From the NCBI GenBank assembly GCA_965267535.1, contig OZ254082.1, positions 4,402,001 to 4,466,000 on the forward strand: a stretch of 64,000 nucleotides of DNA, in the 5' to 3' direction. Origin of the DNA: CAXBNB01 sp965267535. GTDB taxonomy: Bacteria > Bacteroidota > Bacteroidia > Cytophagales > Cyclobacteriaceae. The notes under the pieces are model-generated. The model did no database searches. It had not been told where the DNA came from and saw only the letters and a list, made by a program, of their open reading frames with translations. A program made the translations under genes and the position numbers. Shown here in pieces: positions 1-7,956 of the stretch (its first letter is position 1; every line of letters starts with the position of its first letter).

Positions 1-74
1 AAGATTTTACCCCTCTTGGCATCCAACGCTCCTTTCTTGCGCTTTATGGTAGACCACTTACTATGCCCTGACAT
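1..74 (-). CDS. YebC/PmpR-family regulator (N-terminal fragment)
   Basis: Reading the minus strand from the ATG at 74 gives MSGHSKWSTIKRKKGALDAK followed by RGKI before the window ends. This is the highly conserved N-terminus of the YebC/PmpR family (usual form MAGHSKWANIKHRK..DAKRGKIF), cytoplasmic proteins of about 240 residues. Members have been described as transcriptional regulators and more recently as translation factors acting on ribosomes at proline stretches. Only 24 codons are visible, so completeness cannot be judged. It lies 19 bp downstream of the EamA transporter gene on the same strand and may share its transcript. Confidence 0.88.
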   Translation of the reverse strand, partial: MSGHSKWSTIKRKKGALDAKRGKI

Positions 75-93
75 ACAACTATTGGTTTATTTC

Positions 94-939
94 TTACGCT
101 GTTCTTGATTTGATTTTTTTAAACCATAAATTTAAAATGACTCCAGACAACACCAAAGCCATACCCACATAAGTCAGCCAGCTGTATTGCTCACCAAAGA
201 TAAAAAAGCCAAAACCTATCGAGTACAGTATCCCTGTATAGTTGACAATCGAGACTTTTGCGATCTCCTCTGTCTGATAAGAGCGCGTCATAAAATATTG
301 AGCCACTTGAGTACAGAGCCCTATCATTAGCAAAACCAGCCAGTCTGTTCCCCTGGGCGTAACCCAATCGAAAACAGAATAAATTCCCGCCAAGGGCAAA
401 GTGACCAGTGGGAAATAAAAAATAATGACCAAAGGGTCTTCTGTTGATTTTAGTTTTCTGACAAAATTGTAAGCCAGCCCCGTGAAAAATGCCGACCCTA
501 CTCCCAAGAGCATCTGACCGGTAGATATCCGGGAGTCCACTCCCTGAATGATAACTATCCCCAAGAAAGACAGCCCAAAGAATAGAAACTGATACCACTT
601 CACTTTTTCTTTAAGAATAAATATACCCAATGTGGCTGAAAAGACTGGCGAAAGGTACTGAAGGGTAGATGCTGCTGCAAGCGGTATTTGCTGGAGGAGC
701 ATAAAAAAAGACGAGAGGGCTATTGCGCCGGACACTCCTCTTAAAATCAATATCTTTTTATTATTCCCCCACACAGACACTCCTTTGTTCTTCAAAAGCG
801 CACCACTTATCACCAGCGATATGATTGAACGAAAAAGTATGATTTCGATGGGAGGGATGTGAGGAACCAGCTTTACGAATACTTTCATCAGCGTAAATAT
901 GAACGCCGACAACAACATAAACTTAATTCCTTTTGACAT
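94..939 (-). CDS. EamA/DMT-family membrane transporter
   Basis: 281-residue integral membrane protein with about ten hydrophobic segments arranged as two repeats of five, the layout of EamA (DUF6) drug/metabolite transporters. Repeat 1 begins near residue 5 and repeat 2 near residue 145. Family hallmarks include the segment PLAAASTLQYLSPVFSATLG near residues 87-106 and a matching stretch VSIVNYTGILYSIGFGFFIF near residues 230-249. Such proteins export or import amino acids, nucleotides or other small metabolites across the inner membrane; the substrate cannot be told from sequence. The gene follows the LolD-like ATPase by 26 bp and precedes the YebC-like gene by 19 bp, suggesting one transcript of functionally unrelated genes. 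Confidence 0.88.
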   Translation of the reverse strand: MSKGIKFMLLSAFIFTLMKVFVKLVPHIPPIEIILFRSIISLVISGALLKNKGVSVWGNNKKILILRGVSGAIALSSFFMLLQQIPLAAASTLQYLSPVFSATLGIFILKEKVKWYQFLFFGLSFLGIVIIQGVDSRISTGQMLLGVGSAFFTGLAYNFVRKLKSTEDPLVIIFYFPLVTLPLAGIYSVFDWVTPRGTDWLVLLMIGLCTQVAQYFMTRSYQTEEIAKVSIVNYTGILYSIGFGFFIFGEQYSWLTYVGMALVLSGVILNLWFKKIKSRTA

Positions 940-965
940 AGATACTTTAGTGAGACATGCTTACT

Positions 966-1619
966 CTATACGATCATACCGTCTTTGATCTCGACTTTAC
1001 GATCTGCCATATCTGCCAGTTCATTGTTGTGAGTCACAATGACAAATGTCTGCCCGAGTGTTTCCCTCAAATGAAAAAACAGATTGTGCAATTCCTTGGC
1101 ATTTACCGAATCCAGATTGCCACTCGGCTCATCGGCAAATACAATGGAGGGATTGTTGATAAGCGCTCGCGCTACAGCCGCACGCTGCTGCTCACCACCC
1201 GACAGCTGCGATGGTTTATGGTCTTTTCTGCTTTCAATATGGAGCAGCTCCATCAGGTGGTTTGCCCGGTCTTTTAATTCTCCGTTGTTTTCTCCTCTTA
1301 TATAGGCCGGCATACAGATGTTTTCAAAAGTAGTGAACTCCGGCAAGAGGTTGTGAAACTGAAAAACAAAACCCACTTCCCGATTGCGGAAGTCGGCAAG
1401 CCTATTGGCCGGCATATTCTCTATTGTCTTACCATTGATGGTGAGCGAACCCGAATCCTGCTGATCCAGTGTGCCCATGATGTGAAGAAGTGTGCTTTTG
1501 CCTGCTCCGGAAGAACCTACTATAGATACTATTTCGCTTTTGCTTATGGCTATATCTATGCCTTTCAGCACCTGAAGGTCTCCATAAGATTTGACTATAT
1601 TTTCTGCTTTTAGTATCAT
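966..1619 (-). CDS. ABC transporter ATP-binding protein, LolD/MacB type
   Basis: ATPase subunit of about 217 residues. It has a Walker A GSSGAGKST, a Q-loop in FVFQFHNLLPEFT, the ABC signature LSGGEQQR, Walker B IVFADEPSGNLD and the switch histidine in VIVTHN. The DEPSGNLD form and overall length fit the LolD/MacB/FtsE branch, which powers lipoprotein release or related mechanotransmission rather than substrate import. I start it at the ATG at 1619 (MILKAENIV), because the six upstream codons begin with TTG and are not family-like. No LolC/LolE-type permease is adjacent, so the membrane partner must be encoded elsewhere; this is common in Bacteroidota. Confidence 0.9.
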   Translation of the reverse strand: MILKAENIVKSYGDLQVLKGIDIAISKSEIVSIVGSSGAGKSTLLHIMGTLDQQDSGSLTINGKTIENMPANRLADFRNREVGFVFQFHNLLPEFTTFENICMPAYIRGENNGELKDRANHLMELLHIESRKDHKPSQLSGGEQQRAAVARALINNPSIVFADEPSGNLDSVNAKELHNLFFHLRETLGQTFVIVTHNNELADMADRKVEIKDGMIV

Positions 1620-1710
1620 ACTACTATCGGGCAGCAAATATATGGATTATAGGCAATCGGATAAGTAACCAGGGGTAAAAAGTACCGGAGACAGCCCTGT
1701 TAATGGTAGG

Positions 1711-2142
1711 TTAAGCTACCAGCTGTGTTTTCTGCTCCTCCCGTTCCTTTCCCAAAATCTTAATCTCCTCCACTTCGACAAAATTGAAGGGTAGTGTGAA
1801 AAAGCTACTTAAGTCCTCTCCTGCTTCGTACATATCCTCATCGCCCTGCTCATAAAACCAGTTTACCACCACTTTTTTGCCCATTTTATGCATCACTTCT
1901 ACCTTTTTCAGGTATGCATACAGGCATTTGGATGAGCTGGTATTGAAATACTCAAGTGCAATGTTGGTTTTGAGCACATTATACCCCTCATCTATAAACT
2001 TATCGAGGCTTTTGTAGAGGTGTTCATAAAACTTAAGGGGGTTTTCCGGGCAGGAACGTCCGCGCATATCTACTAAGCCTTTTTTAGGGTTGAAGTAGAT
2101 AGATGGAGAAACGCGGGTAGGCCTAATAAAATATCCGTCCAT
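1711..2142 (-). CDS. SiaC-family regulatory phosphoprotein (DUF1987)
   Basis: 143-residue cytoplasmic protein of the DUF1987/SiaC family. Diagnostic pieces are the N-terminal PTRVSPSIYF strand, the GRSCPENPLKFYEHL motif near residues 28-42 and YFNTSSSKCLYAYLKKV near residues 65-81. In Pseudomonas SiaC the threonine of this NTSS segment is phosphorylated by the SiaB kinase and dephosphorylated by the SiaA PP2C phosphatase, and unmodified SiaC stimulates a diguanylate cyclase. Here the conserved Thr-Ser-Ser is present, so partner-switch phosphorylation is plausible, but neither SiaA, SiaB nor a GGDEF protein is nearby. In Bacteroidota the output is unknown. The start ATG at 2142 fits the family's N-terminus. 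Confidence 0.82.
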   Translation of the reverse strand: MDGYFIRPTRVSPSIYFNPKKGLVDMRGRSCPENPLKFYEHLYKSLDKFIDEGYNVLKTNIALEYFNTSSSKCLYAYLKKVEVMHKMGKKVVVNWFYEQGDEDMYEAGEDLSSFFTLPFNFVEVEEIKILGKEREEQKTQLVA

Positions 2143-2569
2143 AGCTTAGGTGAATCGATTAATAACGTTTGTTAAAAAACATCCAATTGACTGGTTGAAG
2201 ATCAATTGCAAGCAATATAAAAATAATTAGATAAAAAAAACATTATATCACGCGCAAAAACACAATATTTTAACATTAAAGAAAAACTAAATACTCACAC
2301 AAACCCCGACATACACCCTGATTTAACACACAAGCCAAACCCAAAAAACAGCCCAAAAACACGCCTAAAGGACGATTTATTTATTTTAACTCCACTAAAA
2401 GGCATTTCAACCTATTGCTGAACCCCTGCCTGATACTTGCTGACTTTCAGGTACTTTACACCTGCCTCAAGACAAAATATGAACAGCGAATAATAACCCC
2501 TTAAAAAGCCTGAAAATATTTAACACTATATGTATAAATTTGAGATTGAATTATTGAGCACTCTATATT
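2143..2569. other. 427-bp intergenic region, divergent promoters expected
   Basis: This gap separates the minus-strand SiaC-like gene from the plus-strand cupin gene, so promoters for both must lie here. The sequence is A/C-rich on the plus strand with no sizeable reading frame. A Bacteroidota -7 element for the cupin gene is visible at 2535-2542 (separate entry). I see no tRNA-like cloverleaf and no strong hairpin with a T-run. Confidence 0.6.
2535..2542 (+). promoter_or_regulatory. Candidate -7 promoter element TAAATTTG
   Basis: TAAATTTG matches the Bacteroidota -7 consensus TAnnTTTG exactly and sits 27 bp before the cupin ATG at 2570. This predicts a leader of about 20 nt. No clear TTG -33 element is found at 17-23 bp upstream, so the call rests on one half of the promoter. 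Confidence 0.45.
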
Positions 2570-3301
2570 ATGATACGAACGGGTTTTCTTTTGCTGGTTT
2601 TAATTATCACCTCATACAGTTCCTGCTTTTCCCAATACGGTAAAAACTGGGCCTCTTTTCCGCTAGACTCTCTGGAAGAGGCCATTGACAAGTCGGGAAA
2701 AGAATGGCTGCCATTTATAGAAAAGCTATCCATGGACTGTGGGCTGTACCGACTGACAGCCGGTAGCGAAGACACACAAGAGCCTCACAGGCTGGACAAA
2801 GTGTATTATATCGTGAAAGGAAAAGCCACTTTGAATATAAAAGGACAACCTCAGCCAGTAGAGTCTGGCTCTGTGATATACATACAGGCCAATGTCAAAA
2901 ATAAGTTTGAAAACATCACCGAAGACTTATTGGTATTGGTGTATTTCAGCAAGAAAAAATCCAAACCTCACCGCGACCCTTATCTGGCTTTTGTATATGA
3001 AGAGCTAAGAAAAGAAGGACACCCCAAATTCAATACCACGAACTCTTTTTTGAACGTGCCTACCCTCAACTTGGGGCTGGCCATGATGCCTGAGGCCAAA
3101 GACGGGCACGAAATGGTAAAACACAAAGTAGATGAGTTTAGCTTGGTGCTAAAAGGAAATGCCAAACTAGCTCTTGGCAAAAATGACACAGTAGCAGTTC
3201 AACCCGGTAGTTTTTTATATATAAGGGATAAAGTACCTCACCGCTTTTTCGATCTGGATGGCGATCTGGAAGTGCTTATTATGTTTGAAAAAGAATATTA
3301 A
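2570..3301 (+). CDS. Secreted double-cupin protein
   Basis: 243-residue protein with an N-terminal signal peptide (residues 1-20, hydrophobic core LLLVLIITSYSSC; the Cys makes a lipoprotein possible) and two cupin domains. Domain 1 (about 60-125) contains EPHRLDKVYYIVKGKATLNI and PVESGSVIYIQANVKN; domain 2 (about 160-240) contains HEMVKHKVDEFSLVLKGNAK and VQPGSFLYIRDKVPHRF. Domain 2 keeps the PHRF histidine typical of a metal site; domain 1 is less complete. The bicupin fold is shared by many dioxygenases, isomerases and sugar-binding proteins, so a precise reaction cannot be named. It stands alone, with a TAAATTTG promoter element 27 bp upstream. Confidence 0.75.
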   Translation: MIRTGFLLLVLIITSYSSCFSQYGKNWASFPLDSLEEAIDKSGKEWLPFIEKLSMDCGLYRLTAGSEDTQEPHRLDKVYYIVKGKATLNIKGQPQPVESGSVIYIQANVKNKFENITEDLLVLVYFSKKKSKPHRDPYLAFVYEELRKEGHPKFNTTNSFLNVPTLNLGLAMMPEAKDGHEMVKHKVDEFSLVLKGNAKLALGKNDTVAVQPGSFLYIRDKVPHRFFDLDGDLEVLIMFEKEY

Positions 3302-3442
3302 CCCTACTCTTGTCGTATTCGGGAACAGGGTAAAACCTGTCAGGCTCAATGATCATAAAAGCCTAGCTTACACCTGTTGAAATAATAAGAACCAGTCTGG
3401 TGTCGCCCCCCCCTTTCCTCAACCTGACACAAAGCAGGGTTA

Positions 3443-3865
3443 TTATTGCCCCATCAACGTGAGCACCAGCCTCCTATTACCCCCATGATTTCGGTGTTCG
3501 CAAAGGTAGACTCCCTGCCATGTTCCCAGATTGAGCTCCCCGTGAGTTACTGGCAGAGTTACTGAACTGCCCAGCAGCGAAGCTTTGATGTGCGCCGGCA
3601 TATCATCCGATCCCTCGTAGGTATGTCGGTAGTAAGGAGCGTTTTCGGGTGCTATTTTGTTAAAAGCACTTTCCATGTCTGAGCGCACTGTTGGGTCTGC
3701 ATTTTCATTAACAGTAAGGCTCGCAGATGTGTGTTGGATAAATATGTGCAAAGTGCCTAGCGTAACCTGACGCAACTCCGGCAGTTCTTTTTCTACCCGA
3801 CTCGTAATCAAATGAAACCCTCTTGAAAAAGGGGGTAGTGTAATCTCACGCTGTATGCCTATCAT
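3443..3865 (-). CDS. YjbQ/UPF0047 family protein (secondary thiamine-phosphate synthase-like)
   Basis: 140-residue protein that matches the whole length of the YjbQ (UPF0047) family. Conserved blocks are FIQHTSASLTVNENADPTV near residues 47-65, YRHTYEGSDDMPAHIKASLL near residues 79-98 and LGTWQGVYLCEHRNHGGNRR near residues 112-131, with the conserved His residues that form the presumed active site. E. coli YjbQ was reported to have weak thiamine-phosphate synthase activity, but the natural role is uncertain. It is monocistronic in a minus-strand position, just beyond the terminator of the PSD1/DUF1501 cluster. Confidence 0.88.
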   Translation of the reverse strand: MIGIQREITLPPFSRGFHLITSRVEKELPELRQVTLGTLHIFIQHTSASLTVNENADPTVRSDMESAFNKIAPENAPYYRHTYEGSDDMPAHIKASLLGSSVTLPVTHGELNLGTWQGVYLCEHRNHGGNRRLVLTLMGQ

Positions 3866-3912
3866 ATTCCAAAGTTTTGCTGTGTAAAACTAAAAGGAAT
3901 TGATATATTGAA

Positions 3913-3948
3913 AAAGCCACCACTCCAACGATGCGGAGTGGCGACTTT
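3913..3948 (-). terminator. Hairpin terminator of the 4144-10668 cluster
   Basis: The arms at 3913-3926 and 3935-3948 pair over 14 positions with two mismatches (core CCACTCC/GGAGTGG) around an 8-base loop. On the minus strand the stem runs into a T-tract (plus-strand AAAAA at 3911-3915). This is a rho-independent terminator for transcripts coming from the DUF2231-cytochrome gene whose stop is at 4144, about 195 bp upstream. Confidence 0.75.
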
Positions 3949-4143
3949 AATCTACACTACTATACTAACTGAATTTTGCTGACAAACCCTACCCTCTTTT
4001 TTATTGTTAAAGGGTGAGTTTATCGAATTTCTTTAAGGCTTGATTCAAACTCTCACTGGCTGGGAGGCGCATCCGATATGGATGTACTGGTCACGCAACA
4101 GCAAACATGCCTGAGGTGTTTTTTTACAAAGCCTGACCAAAAC

Positions 4144-5532
4144 TTAGGCTTTTTGCTGAATTCCCGTCTCTACCCTCAGCGTCGGGTTTGCCTTTTGGAT
4201 TTGAGAAACACCCGCTTCGGTCATTTTGGTTTTCCATACATACACACTTCTCAATCCCTCCAACCTTGCTATATGATCAGCAGATGCATCCGTGATTTCA
4301 GTGGCGTATACGTTTAGGTATTCCAGATGCTTTAGTGCTAATAAGTGAGCTACGCCGGCATCTGTAATTTCAGTTCGATCAACCTTGAGCTTAGTAAGGT
4401 TAGGCAACTGACCAACAACAACCATACCCGCATCGTCAAGCGGCAAACCGGACAAATCGAGCCATGTTATATTCTCTTTGGCTTCCAAAAGCAATTTGAT
4501 TTTTTCTACAGAAAGAGGTTCCGGATTATACACCGGATAGGTAACTTCCAGCAATGAACTGCCTCCGGCTATAGTCTTTACTTTAAACCCATTGTCCACC
4601 AAGAGCTGATATGTCTTGTCAGCTATAGGAGGCAGATTCAGAGTTGCCAAAAATGATTTTTTCTTACCTATCCCTACAGACTTTAAGTACCCTTTGATAC
4701 GATCTGACAGAGTCATATCTGCAACTTTACTATCAAAAGGGGCTCCCGACTCTATCCACCACTCGAGCAAAGCCACCTCTTCTTTGGTAAGAGGGGTACG
4801 CCCTTCGGTAGGCATAAACTCATCATGTGTAGGATCAAGGGTGACCCTACGGTAAAGTTCACTTTCGGCGGCATTGCCCGCCACGAGTACAGGTCCGTTT
4901 TCACCTCCTTTTTGAATGTCTGCCGGACTGGTCAATAGCAGATCACCTTTTGCCTTATCGTCGTTGTGACAAACATTACATTTGGTTTCAAAAATGTAAT
5001 GCACCACGTCTTCATATACCAAAGCTGAATCCAGAGAAGTCACCCGCTCTCTGGCAGGCTGCATTCCTGCCAGGGTGCGTATGGCATTGGGAGCGTGCTC
5101 GAGCAGGTAGGTAGAACCGTGCGTCAGGTTACCTCCATAATGCCCTGCTACCGAAAGCAACAATACAGCCCCGGACAGTGTAAATACATAGGCTTTTTCT
5201 GCCCAATCGAACTTTGCACTATTGAGTTTTAAATAGCCCGCTACAAAAGCTACAAGCGATGTAGCTATACCGGTCCACTTATGTATGCTCAGGGCGGTTT
5301 CATTATAACCTCCATCGCTGGCAAGCATAAGCCCCAGCACAATGGCTACTACTCCAAATAATGCTCCGATAAACAGCGCATAAACTGTAGCAGTATGAAG
5401 GTCTACTTTTTTCTTTCGGGAAATCAACTCAAATATGGCTGCCAGAATAATAAAACCAATAGGCAGGTGTACTACAAGTGGGTGAAACCTGCCAAAAAAC
5501 AACGTGATGTTTGCGTCTAAAAGTATAGTCAT
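4144..5532 (-). CDS. DUF2231 membrane domain-cytochrome c-LRR fusion protein
   Basis: 462 residues in three parts. Residues 10-135 hold four transmembrane helices of the DUF2231 type (FHPLVVHLPIGFIILAAIFE is the signature first helix). Residues 175-265 are a single c-type cytochrome of the planctomycete/PSD1 class, with haem site CNVCH at 185-189 and a candidate distal Met in HDEFMPTEGR. Residues about 365-455 are leucine-rich repeats of the ribonuclease-inhibitor/GALA-like kind (LTKLKVDRTEITDAGVAHLL and similar). It is the last gene of the PSD1/DUF1501 cluster, 28 bp after the TIM-barrel gene. I infer an inner-membrane electron-transfer protein with its cytochrome and LRR outside the cytoplasm; the LRR may dock a partner. 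Substrate and electron acceptor are unknown. Confidence 0.85.
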   Translation of the reverse strand: MTILLDANITLFFGRFHPLVVHLPIGFIILAAIFELISRKKKVDLHTATVYALFIGALFGVVAIVLGLMLASDGGYNETALSIHKWTGIATSLVAFVAGYLKLNSAKFDWAEKAYVFTLSGAVLLLSVAGHYGGNLTHGSTYLLEHAPNAIRTLAGMQPARERVTSLDSALVYEDVVHYIFETKCNVCHNDDKAKGDLLLTSPADIQKGGENGPVLVAGNAAESELYRRVTLDPTHDEFMPTEGRTPLTKEEVALLEWWIESGAPFDSKVADMTLSDRIKGYLKSVGIGKKKSFLATLNLPPIADKTYQLLVDNGFKVKTIAGGSSLLEVTYPVYNPEPLSVEKIKLLLEAKENITWLDLSGLPLDDAGMVVVGQLPNLTKLKVDRTEITDAGVAHLLALKHLEYLNVYATEITDASADHIARLEGLRSVYVWKTKMTEAGVSQIQKANPTLRVETGIQQKA

Positions 5533-5560
5533 GTATAGTGTGCAATTAGAAAAATAATCT

Positions 5561-6475
5561 TTATAAATACCGCTTTCGCCAATCGTTCATCATGCGAACA
5601 TTTACGCCCCATTGATCTGCCAGGGGCTGTCGGGTATAGGGAAGTGACCACATGTAATTGGCCGGCCCAAATTCGGTGGTCATGGTCAGCAATTCGCCGG
5701 CTGCTTTTTTGCGAGCCACTACCTCATCCCACCAGGCAAAGTGCGCATCTCTGGCCCGCTTCCACTCCGGCGCGTGAGGCTCGGGCACCTGAGGGCCCTC
5801 TTCGTGACCTATACGGGCATGGATATGGCCGGTACGATCCAACGCCAGTTTTACCGCCTCGGGCTGATCGGCCAGCAGGGACTCTGCTACTACACACCAG
5901 TGTGATATATCCAATCCCAGTTTTAATTCCTTATGCTCTTTCAGGTACTGTAAGGCTATGTGCGGCGCAAACAACATCCGTCCTCTGTGGGTTTCCTGAT
6001 ATACCGGCACTCCCGACTCTTTTGCTGTGGCTATACCTATCTTCAGCAACTGATCGCTTTCTTTTTTACTGAAATAATCTTTGCCGGCATGGCAATTGAT
6101 AAAATCGGGCTTTCTTTCCAATGCCCTCTTCAGATTGGATTGATAGGACGATACATGGTCGGCGTGCGTCCGGCCACCACTCCCCACGAGTGCTCCGTAA
6201 GCCAGCCCGTGCTTTTCCAGTGCTTCAAATAGCGCATCGGCTTGCTTCGAATCTCCGGGTAGCCAGTCTTCTACTCCGTCGTACCCTTCAGCCTTTACCT
6301 GACTGCAAAACTGATCGTACGTCCCTCCATACCCCCATCGGGTGGCGTATATTTTTATTCCAAAACCCTCTTTGGGAGCGGGCTGTGCTGCCTTTACATC
6401 CACCCCGGCAAAGGCTAACCCTGCACCAGCTGTAGTAGCACTGGCTAAAAATTGTCTTCTTGTTTGTTTCATCAA
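5561..6475 (-). CDS. Exported TIM-barrel sugar phosphate isomerase/epimerase-like protein
   Basis: 304 residues. The N-terminus has a twin-arginine signal (TRRQFLASATTAGAGLAFAG), so the protein is exported folded. The rest is an AP-endonuclease-2-like (beta/alpha)8 barrel of the IolE/Hyi/xylose-isomerase-like group. Visible metal-site candidates are the Glu in PVYQETHRGRM (near residue 160), the Asp and His in LGLDISHWCVV (near 194), HIHARIGHEEG (near 218) and the Glu in TTEFGPANYMW. Members isomerise or epimerise sugars and keto-acids or dehydrate cyclitols. It lies 8 bp after the DUF1501 gene and 28 bp before the DUF2231-cytochrome gene, so it works with the PSD1/DUF1501 proteins outside the cytoplasm. 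The substrate cannot be named. Confidence 0.85.
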   Translation of the reverse strand: MMKQTRRQFLASATTAGAGLAFAGVDVKAAQPAPKEGFGIKIYATRWGYGGTYDQFCSQVKAEGYDGVEDWLPGDSKQADALFEALEKHGLAYGALVGSGGRTHADHVSSYQSNLKRALERKPDFINCHAGKDYFSKKESDQLLKIGIATAKESGVPVYQETHRGRMLFAPHIALQYLKEHKELKLGLDISHWCVVAESLLADQPEAVKLALDRTGHIHARIGHEEGPQVPEPHAPEWKRARDAHFAWWDEVVARKKAAGELLTMTTEFGPANYMWSLPYTRQPLADQWGVNVRMMNDWRKRYL

Positions 6476-6483
6476 TTGCTTTT

Positions 6484-7950
6484 TTATGCCAAAATATCTT
6501 TCACTACATGGCCGTGTACATCTGTAAGTCTGAAGTCGCGCCCCTGGAAGTGGTAGGTGAACTTTTCATGATCTAAACCGAGCTGATGCAGAATAGTAGC
6601 CTGTAGGTCGTGCACATGCACCTTGTCTTTGATACCGTAGTACCCGATTTCGTCTGTTTCGCCATAGGTAACACCACCTTTGATGCCTCCTCCTGCCATC
6701 CAGATCGTAAAAGCTTCTGTATGGTGATCGCGACCGTAGAAAGGCATCACTTTTCCTCCTCTGTTTTCGCGCATTGGCGTACGGCCAAACTCACCTCCCC
6801 AAATAACCAGCGTATCATCCAGCAATCCTCGTTGCTTCAGATCCTCCAGCAGTGCACTCATGGGTTTATCTATTTGTGTACACTTATCTTTCAATCCTTT
6901 GTTTACCGACCCTCCTTCGAAGTTGCCGTGCATGTCCCATCCCCAATCGTAAAGCTGTACAAAGCGCACACCCTGCTCTACCAATCTGCGCGCGAGCAGA
7001 CAGTTATTAGCAAACGAAGCTTTACCGGGCTCTGCTCCGTACATTTCTTTGATGTAGTCGGGTTCTTTGGTAATATCCATCGCTTCGGGCACTGAGATTT
7101 GCATTTTAAATGCCATCTCATACTGTGCTATGCGAGACATGATTTCACTATCGCCAAATTCTTCGTGTTGTTGCCTGTTGATAGCATTAATGGCATCCAG
7201 CGATTTGCGGCGTATGTTTCTACTCATTCCCTCGGGATTAGACACATACAATATGGGGTCTCCTGAGTTTCTACATTGCACTCCCTGATACTCTGAAGGC
7301 AAAAAGCCACTTCCCCAGGCATTCTTGCCTGCGCTGGGGTTATTTCCTCCGGATACCAATACCATATAGCCCGGCAGGTTTTCGTTTTCTGATCCCAAGC
7401 CGTAGGTTACCCAGGCTCCCATACTGGGCCGACCGGCACGGGGATTTCCGGTTTGTAAAAATAGCTGCGCCGGCGCATGGTTAAATTCATCGGTGTGCAT
7501 AGACTTGATAAAGGCTACATCATCTACATGCTTACTAAAGTGGGGCAATACATCTGACACATAGGCTCCCGACTGCCCGTGCTGACCAAAATTGTGCTGC
7601 GGCCCCAACATCTGTGGCGTGCCTTGGATAAATGCGAAACGCTTTCCTTCGAGCAAGGATTTTGGGCAATCCAGGTTATGAAGTTCTTTGAGTTTGGGTT
7701 TAAAATCAAACATTTCCAACTGCGAAGGTCCTCCTGCCATGTGCAGGTAAATTACCCTTTTGGCTTTGGGTAAGAAATGGGGCAAACTATTAGTACTGCC
7801 CACACTACCCGATGTACCTCCAAAGAGGTGCTGCGGGCCCATCAATGACGCCAGGGCTATACCTCCCAGACCTGTACTACATTTTTTCAGAAAGTGTCTA
7901 CGCGTAGTAAACTCCAGTTTTCTTTTTCGTGCTTCGTTGTATAAGTCCAT
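6484..7950 (-). CDS. DUF1501 protein (exported, sulfatase/alkaline-phosphatase-like fold)
   Basis: 488 residues. The N-terminus has a twin-arginine signal (TTRRHFLKKCSTGLGGIALA). The body matches DUF1501, a family related to the alkaline phosphatase/sulfatase superfamily and abundant in Planctomycetes, Verrucomicrobia and some Bacteroidota. Recognisable blocks are VIYLHMAGGPSQLEMFDFKP, VRFVQLYDWGWDMHGNFEGG, LVIWGGEFGRTPMRENRGGK and GRDHHTEAFTIWMAGGGIKGG. The His/Asp-rich blocks suggest a metal site but no reaction has been assigned to the family that I can rely on. DUF1501 genes are characteristically paired with PSD1 (DUF1549/DUF1553) genes, as here: it starts 6 bp after the PSD1 gene ends, implying translational coupling and a joint function. 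Confidence 0.9.
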   Translation of the reverse strand: MDLYNEARKRKLEFTTRRHFLKKCSTGLGGIALASLMGPQHLFGGTSGSVGSTNSLPHFLPKAKRVIYLHMAGGPSQLEMFDFKPKLKELHNLDCPKSLLEGKRFAFIQGTPQMLGPQHNFGQHGQSGAYVSDVLPHFSKHVDDVAFIKSMHTDEFNHAPAQLFLQTGNPRAGRPSMGAWVTYGLGSENENLPGYMVLVSGGNNPSAGKNAWGSGFLPSEYQGVQCRNSGDPILYVSNPEGMSRNIRRKSLDAINAINRQQHEEFGDSEIMSRIAQYEMAFKMQISVPEAMDITKEPDYIKEMYGAEPGKASFANNCLLARRLVEQGVRFVQLYDWGWDMHGNFEGGSVNKGLKDKCTQIDKPMSALLEDLKQRGLLDDTLVIWGGEFGRTPMRENRGGKVMPFYGRDHHTEAFTIWMAGGGIKGGVTYGETDEIGYYGIKDKVHVHDLQATILHQLGLDHEKFTYHFQGRDFRLTDVHGHVVKDILA

Positions 7951-7956
7951 AGTTGT

